Origin: Hyphomicrobiaceae bacterium
GTDB taxonomy: Bacteria > Pseudomonadota > Alphaproteobacteria > Rhizobiales > Hyphomicrobiaceae
Length of the DNA: 64,000 nt
Assembly: GCA_022844225.1 (NCBI GenBank)
Contig: JALHMC010000003.1
Location: 62,001 to 126,000, forward strand
Reading direction: 5' to 3'
Part shown: positions 60,450 through 64,000 of the stretch, piece by piece
Layout: each line of letters starts with the position of its first letter
Position numbering within the stretch: the first letter of the stretch is position 1
Notes under the pieces: generated by a model
What the model saw: the letters and a program-made list of their open reading frames with translations, nothing else
Databases searched by the model: none
Told to the model about the DNA's origin: nothing
Made by a program: the position numbers and the translations under genes

Positions 60450-61976
60450 TCAGGGTACCTGCGAGATCGTTTTGCGAAGGACGGCATCGATATAAATCGA
60501 GGGCGTCGACATTTCCCGCGCCGTTGCCTCGAGATCTGTCATGGCGCCACCGCCCAACACACTGAGCGCGGCGCTCAATCCGATCAGAACTGCGACTATG
60601 ACCACGGGGGCCAGCGGCGTTTTTGCAGAAGGCTCATGGTCGGCCGTCTTGGGCTCTTCGCAAGCGGCCCAGAACAGTGTGGAGCCTGCGCGAGCGTACC
60701 CCGCGATCATCAGGAGGCTGCTCGCCAGAATTGCGGTCCAGGCGACGGTGCCCATACCGGGCGTTCTGAGGCTGTCGAGTATCGCGAGCTTGCCGATGAA
60801 GCCGGACAGAGGTGGCAGCCCGACGCTTGCAATGCCTGCGAGCAAAAAGAGAAGACCTAGCAACGATGCATTCGGCATACGATGCGTCGGGGTCAGCCGA
60901 TCCCCGGCTCGCCCACGACCGGCCGCCGTCACGTCGACGAGCAGGAACAGAGCAGCACCGATGAGCGTGCTGTGCAGCATGTAATAGAGCGCTGCCGTCA
61001 ACTGGCGCGGCTCAAGTCCGGCACCAGCCAGCAAAAGCGTGCCCATCGAGGCGATGACCGAATAGGACGCGAGTTCGAGCATGGAGCGGCTGGCAAGAAC
61101 GCCGATGGCGCCCAGCACGAGCGTCACTGCGGCCGCTGGCATCAACACCGCAGTCAACGCCGCCGAGACGCCAGCCTCGTTGCCGCTGAATGCGACAGAG
61201 TGAAAGCGCAAGATCGAGTAGGCACCTACTTTGGTGAGCAGAGCGAACAATGCCGCGACGGGCGCGGATGCCGCGCCGTAAGTGCCCGGCAACCACCAAT
61301 GCAGGGGGACGATCGCGCTCTTGATTGCGAAGACCGCGAACAACAGCAATGCCCCCGTGCGCAGGAGCGCGACGTCGCCAGGGGCGAGCGCTGCCAAGCG
61401 CCCGCTGAGGTCCGCCAAGTTGAGCGTTCCTGTGGCTGCGTAAATGAGGCCGACCGCGATCAGGAATAGTGACGATCCAATAAGATTGAGCGTCACGTAT
61501 TGGAAGCCGGCCTTCAGCCGCCATGCTCCGTCGCCATGCAGCATCAGGCCATAGGATGAGATCAGCATCACTTCAAAGCAGACGAACAGATTGAAAATGT
61601 CGCCGGTCAGGAATGCGCCGTTGATGCCGACCAACTGGAACTGGAACAGCACGTGAAAGTGCTTGCCGCGTGCGTCCCAGCCATTGATCGCATACAGGAT
61701 CGCCACCAGCGCGATGAAGCTCGTCAACGCCACCATCATCGCGGAAAGCCGGTCCAGCACCAGTACGATGCCGAAGGGCGCAGGCCAGTTCCCGATGGCG
61801 TAGGAACTCGGCCCGTTCGAAGCCTGCACGAGCAGGACGATGCTCGTCACGACAAGTGCAAGAACGGATGCGACGCCCACAGTACGCTGACGGGACAGAT
61901 CTTCACGGGCGCCTATCAGCAAGGCGGTCGCCACAAGCGCGGGCAGAACGAACGGGACGACGATCAGGTGATTCAT
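60450..61976 (-). CDS. mrpD: Mrp Na+/H+ antiporter subunit D
   Basis: This 508-residue protein belongs to the proton-translocating Nuo M/N-like family. It has about 14 helices, with the conserved membrane Glu and Lys residues of that family in segments such as LFVCFEVMLISSYGLMLHG and FAIKSAIVPLHWWLPGTYG. It forms the ion path of the antiporter together with MrpA. Its ATG overlaps the mrpC stop by 4 bp. The final residues run into the mrpE start with one base between. Confidence 0.95.
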   Translation of the reverse strand: MNHLIVVPFVLPALVATALLIGAREDLSRQRTVGVASVLALVVTSIVLLVQASNGPSSYAIGNWPAPFGIVLVLDRLSAMMVALTSFIALVAILYAINGWDARGKHFHVLFQFQLVGINGAFLTGDIFNLFVCFEVMLISSYGLMLHGDGAWRLKAGFQYVTLNLIGSSLFLIAVGLIYAATGTLNLADLSGRLAALAPGDVALLRTGALLLFAVFAIKSAIVPLHWWLPGTYGAASAPVAALFALLTKVGAYSILRFHSVAFSGNEAGVSAALTAVLMPAAAVTLVLGAIGVLASRSMLELASYSVIASMGTLLLAGAGLEPRQLTAALYYMLHSTLIGAALFLLVDVTAAGRGRAGDRLTPTHRMPNASLLGLLFLLAGIASVGLPPLSGFIGKLAILDSLRTPGMGTVAWTAILASSLLMIAGYARAGSTLFWAACEEPKTADHEPSAKTPLAPVVIVAVLIGLSAALSVLGGGAMTDLEATAREMSTPSIYIDAVLRKTISQVP

Positions 61977-62344
61977 CGGCCGTCCTTTTGCCCAACGCTA
62001 CCGAACTCACGGACCATGTCGGTGCGCTCTACCTCAGCGGCATCGGAACCGGTCTCGAGGTAGGCACGAAGGCCGAGTACGACGATCAGTGCAGTCATTC
62101 CGAACGCGATCACGATTGCCGTCAGCACGAGCGCCTGAGGCAGAGGATCGGTGTAGTCGGTGATTCCCGGTCGGATGATCGGCGGCTTGTCGATGGTCAG
62201 CCGCCCCATCGCGAGCAGAAACAGGTTCACGGAATAGGATACGAAGGTCAGGCCGACGATGACCGGCAGCATGCGCCGCTCGAGAAGGAGATAGACGCCG
62301 ACCGCCATGAGGATGCCGATCGCGCTCGAAAGCAGGAGCTCCAT
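61973..62344 (-). CDS. mrpC: Mrp Na+/H+ antiporter subunit C
   Basis: This 123-residue protein resembles NuoK and has three helices (LLLSSAIGILMAVGVYLLLE, then VIVGLTFVSYSVNLFLLAMG, then ALVLTAIVIAFGMTALIVVL). The glutamate in the first helix end and the PQALVLTAIVIAFG block are family features. Its start codon shares one base with the mrpA/B stop (TGATG). The role is structural support of the antiporter core. In rhizobia it is phaC. Confidence 0.94.
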   Translation of the reverse strand: MELLLSSAIGILMAVGVYLLLERRMLPVIVGLTFVSYSVNLFLLAMGRLTIDKPPIIRPGITDYTDPLPQALVLTAIVIAFGMTALIVVLGLRAYLETGSDAAEVERTDMVREFGSVGQKDGR

Positions 62345-64000
62345 CAGGTCGTCTCCTGAGGCGCGGGATTGCGTGGTGGTTGAGGAACCGGTGTCTCATC
62401 CGGCGTGCCGACGCCATCGCTCGTTGCCGGGCGCTTATCTTCGACGCGGGCAAGATTGGCGAGTGAAATGAGCACAATTCCGACGACTGTCAGAAAGACG
62501 CCAATGTCGAATACTATGACAGAGGCGATCTCAACCGTGCCGATGAGCGGGATCGGAACGTAGCCGAAGGTGCTGGTAAGGTAGGGGTAGCCAAAGAGCC
62601 ACGAGGGGAGGCCACTCACCGCGGCGATCGTAATGCCAGCGCCGATCATCAGATGCGGATCGAATCGGGCCCGCTCCTGGCTCCAATTATAGCCGCTTGC
62701 AACGTACTGCATGATGTAGGCGATGCCCACCAGCACGCCGGCGATGAAGCCGCCCCCCGGCTCGTTGTGCCCACGCAAAAAGATGAAAACGCCCGACGTG
62801 ATAATCATTGGCAGGAGCAAGCGCGTGCCAACCGTGGTGATAAGGCTGTGGGGACTTCCGCTCGGCTTCTCAGGTTGGACGTGCTCGAGGCGCTGACCGG
62901 AGCGCCCCCGCAGCGCTGCGTCCAACAGCGCGAAAATGGCTATGCCCGCGATGCCGAGCACCATGATCTCGCCGAGGGTATCAAAAGCGCGGAAGTCGAC
63001 CAGGATCACATTGACGACATTCGTGCCGCCGCCGCCCGGCTTGGATTGGGCCAGGTGATAGTCGGAGATCGACTGATAGCTGCGAGACATCACGGCGTAG
63101 GCAAGCCCGCCCACTGCGGCGCCCGATGCCACGGCGATGGCGCCGTTGATCATCTTGCGTGAGGACGTTGCGACGTCGGTGCCCATCTTTGGCATCAGGT
63201 TCAGTGCGAGCAGCATGAGTATCGTGGTGACGACTTCGATCGAGATCTGAGTCAGCGCCAGATCCGGAGCCGAAAACTGCAGGAAGGCGAGCGAGACAAT
63301 AAAGCCGACCGACGCCGTCATGATAATCAGCATCAGGCGATCATGTGATTTGAGCACCGCGACCGTTGATGCTGCGAGGAGCACGAGCCATCCGACAGTC
63401 GCGGGTAGGCCAGGAGAGAGTGCAGCCCTGTTGCCTGGGCCGTGCGTGCCGCCGAGGAACGCGTACAAGCCGAGCGCAAAGACGGCGACGATCGAGACCG
63501 CTACATAGCGTGGCAGGCTGCGCGAATCGAGCCGGTCAATGGCTGCGCGCCCCCCGGCCTCGATCGCGACGAGCGTCTCGTTGAAGATCCGCGTGGCGTT
63601 GGGGCGCCGGAATGTGCTCTGCAGAGCCTCGAGGCGATGCATAAAGCGGACGAGCAGGACGCCGGCGATCAAGGCGACCATGCTTGCCGCAAGCGCCATG
63701 GTGAACCCGTGCCAGAGGTACAGTTGGACCGGCTTGGGCAAGCCGCCCGTCACCGCGCGTGCCGTCATGTCAACGATCGGTGAGGCCAGCGACGGCAACA
63801 AGCCGATGATCACCACGGGAACGACAAGTATGGCCACGGGTAGCCACATGCCCACTTGCGGGTCATGCGGGTGTGCGGTCTCCGGATGACGCGTTTTGCC
63901 CATGAACGTTCCATGGACCAGCCGCGCGGAATAGCCGACCGATAGACAGGCCGAAAGGGTTGCCACCAGTCCGAACAGCCACGGCATGCCGGCGTAGGTC
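62344..64000 (-). CDS. mrpA: Mrp Na+/H+ antiporter fused subunits A/B, C-terminal part (5' end beyond window)
   Basis: The frame stays open to the window edge, so about 552 C-terminal residues of a longer protein are visible. The first part is the end of the NuoL-like MrpA (LVHGTFMGKTRHP, then several helices). The MrpA C-terminal DUF4040-type domain follows, with the acidic-helix region SAPDLALTQISIEVVTTILML. An MbeH/MrpB-like domain (NVILVDFRAFDTLGEIMVLGIAG and then FLRGHNEPGGGFIAGVL) comes last. Fusion of A and B is the phaAB form known in rhizobia, the so-called group 2 Mrp operon. The C-terminal tail is Pro-rich. The complex exports Na+ or K+ in exchange for protons. Confidence 0.94.
   Translation of the reverse strand, partial: TYAGMPWLFGLVATLSACLSVGYSARLVHGTFMGKTRHPETAHPHDPQVGMWLPVAILVVPVVIIGLLPSLASPIVDMTARAVTGGLPKPVQLYLWHGFTMALAASMVALIAGVLLVRFMHRLEALQSTFRRPNATRIFNETLVAIEAGGRAAIDRLDSRSLPRYVAVSIVAVFALGLYAFLGGTHGPGNRAALSPGLPATVGWLVLLAASTVAVLKSHDRLMLIIMTASVGFIVSLAFLQFSAPDLALTQISIEVVTTILMLLALNLMPKMGTDVATSSRKMINGAIAVASGAAVGGLAYAVMSRSYQSISDYHLAQSKPGGGGTNVVNVILVDFRAFDTLGEIMVLGIAGIAIFALLDAALRGRSGQRLEHVQPEKPSGSPHSLITTVGTRLLLPMIITSGVFIFLRGHNEPGGGFIAGVLVGIAYIMQYVASGYNWSQERARFDPHLMIGAGITIAAVSGLPSWLFGYPYLTSTFGYVPIPLIGTVEIASVIVFDIGVFLTVVGIVLISLANLARVEDKRPATSDGVGTPDETPVPQPPRNPAPQETT

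Noticed and set aside
1-64000. CRISPR arrays, prophage, transposases, toxin-antitoxin or defence islands
   Set aside because: I found no regularly spaced repeats, integrase, transposase or phage structural genes, and no recognisable defence genes in any frame.

Overview
The window is a chromosomal segment of a high-GC alphaproteobacterium, most likely order Hyphomicrobiales (Rhizobiales). The main reason is the run lnt, XRE regulator, metK, trmB, rimP, nusA, ylxR/L7Ae, infB, rbfA, truB, rpsO, pnp, which is the usual order in that group. The fused MrpA/B antiporter subunit, an MmcB-type repair protein and a SpeD with N- and C-terminal extensions fit the same assignment. I cannot name a genus. 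I see no rRNA, tRNA, CRISPR array, insertion sequence or prophage.

Layout. 1-8.0 kb: the tail of an acyl-CoA synthetase, a PRC-barrel protein, an alpha/beta hydrolase, a PhzS-like flavin monooxygenase, a frame-broken Clp-N/coiled-coil/DUF4332 gene and an AsmA-family protein. 8.3-10.0 kb: the polyamine genes speD and speE, with a long structured leader ahead of speD. 10.2-26.8 kb: the conserved housekeeping block, covering lipoprotein acylation, S-adenosylmethionine synthesis, tRNA modification, transcription antitermination, translation initiation, ribosome maturation and RNA decay. It contains an extra GNAT acetyltransferase between infB and rbfA, and its polynucleotide phosphorylase carries a Gly/Arg/Asp-rich tail. 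26.9-34.2 kb: mixed genes (WecA-like transferase, PhyH-SDR pair, OtnC-like aldolase, DUF4242, ABC-F, secreted nuclease).

34.3-41.8 kb looks like an accessory catabolic locus: a Baeyer-Villiger monooxygenase, a GntR/UTRA regulator and an MmgE/PrpD protein on the minus strand, divergent from an MFS transporter, with a perfect 10-bp palindrome in the divergent promoter region, followed by a molybdopterin oxidoreductase. 42-48 kb holds a small His/Tyr/Lys-rich secreted protein, DinB, panC, mmcB, and a Lon-like AAA+ protease overlapping a UspA-like protein. 47.9-51.9 kb is a tightly overlapping trehalose operon (otsB, GH15, otsA) combining synthesis with a glycoside hydrolase. 52.1-55.2 kb is an adaptor/permease/ATPase export system. 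55.2-64 kb, all minus strand, is ion homeostasis: a CBS-containing site-2 protease translationally coupled to a P-type cation ATPase, and a Mrp Na+/H+ antiporter operon (fused A/B, C, D, E, F, G) running off the right edge.

The best leads for something undescribed are the Clp-N/coiled-coil/DUF4332 protein, the speD leader, the inverted repeats ahead of the XRE regulator and the P-type ATPase, the palindrome in the catabolic locus, and the otsB-GH15-otsA gene set. None amounts to proof of a new system from sequence reading alone.
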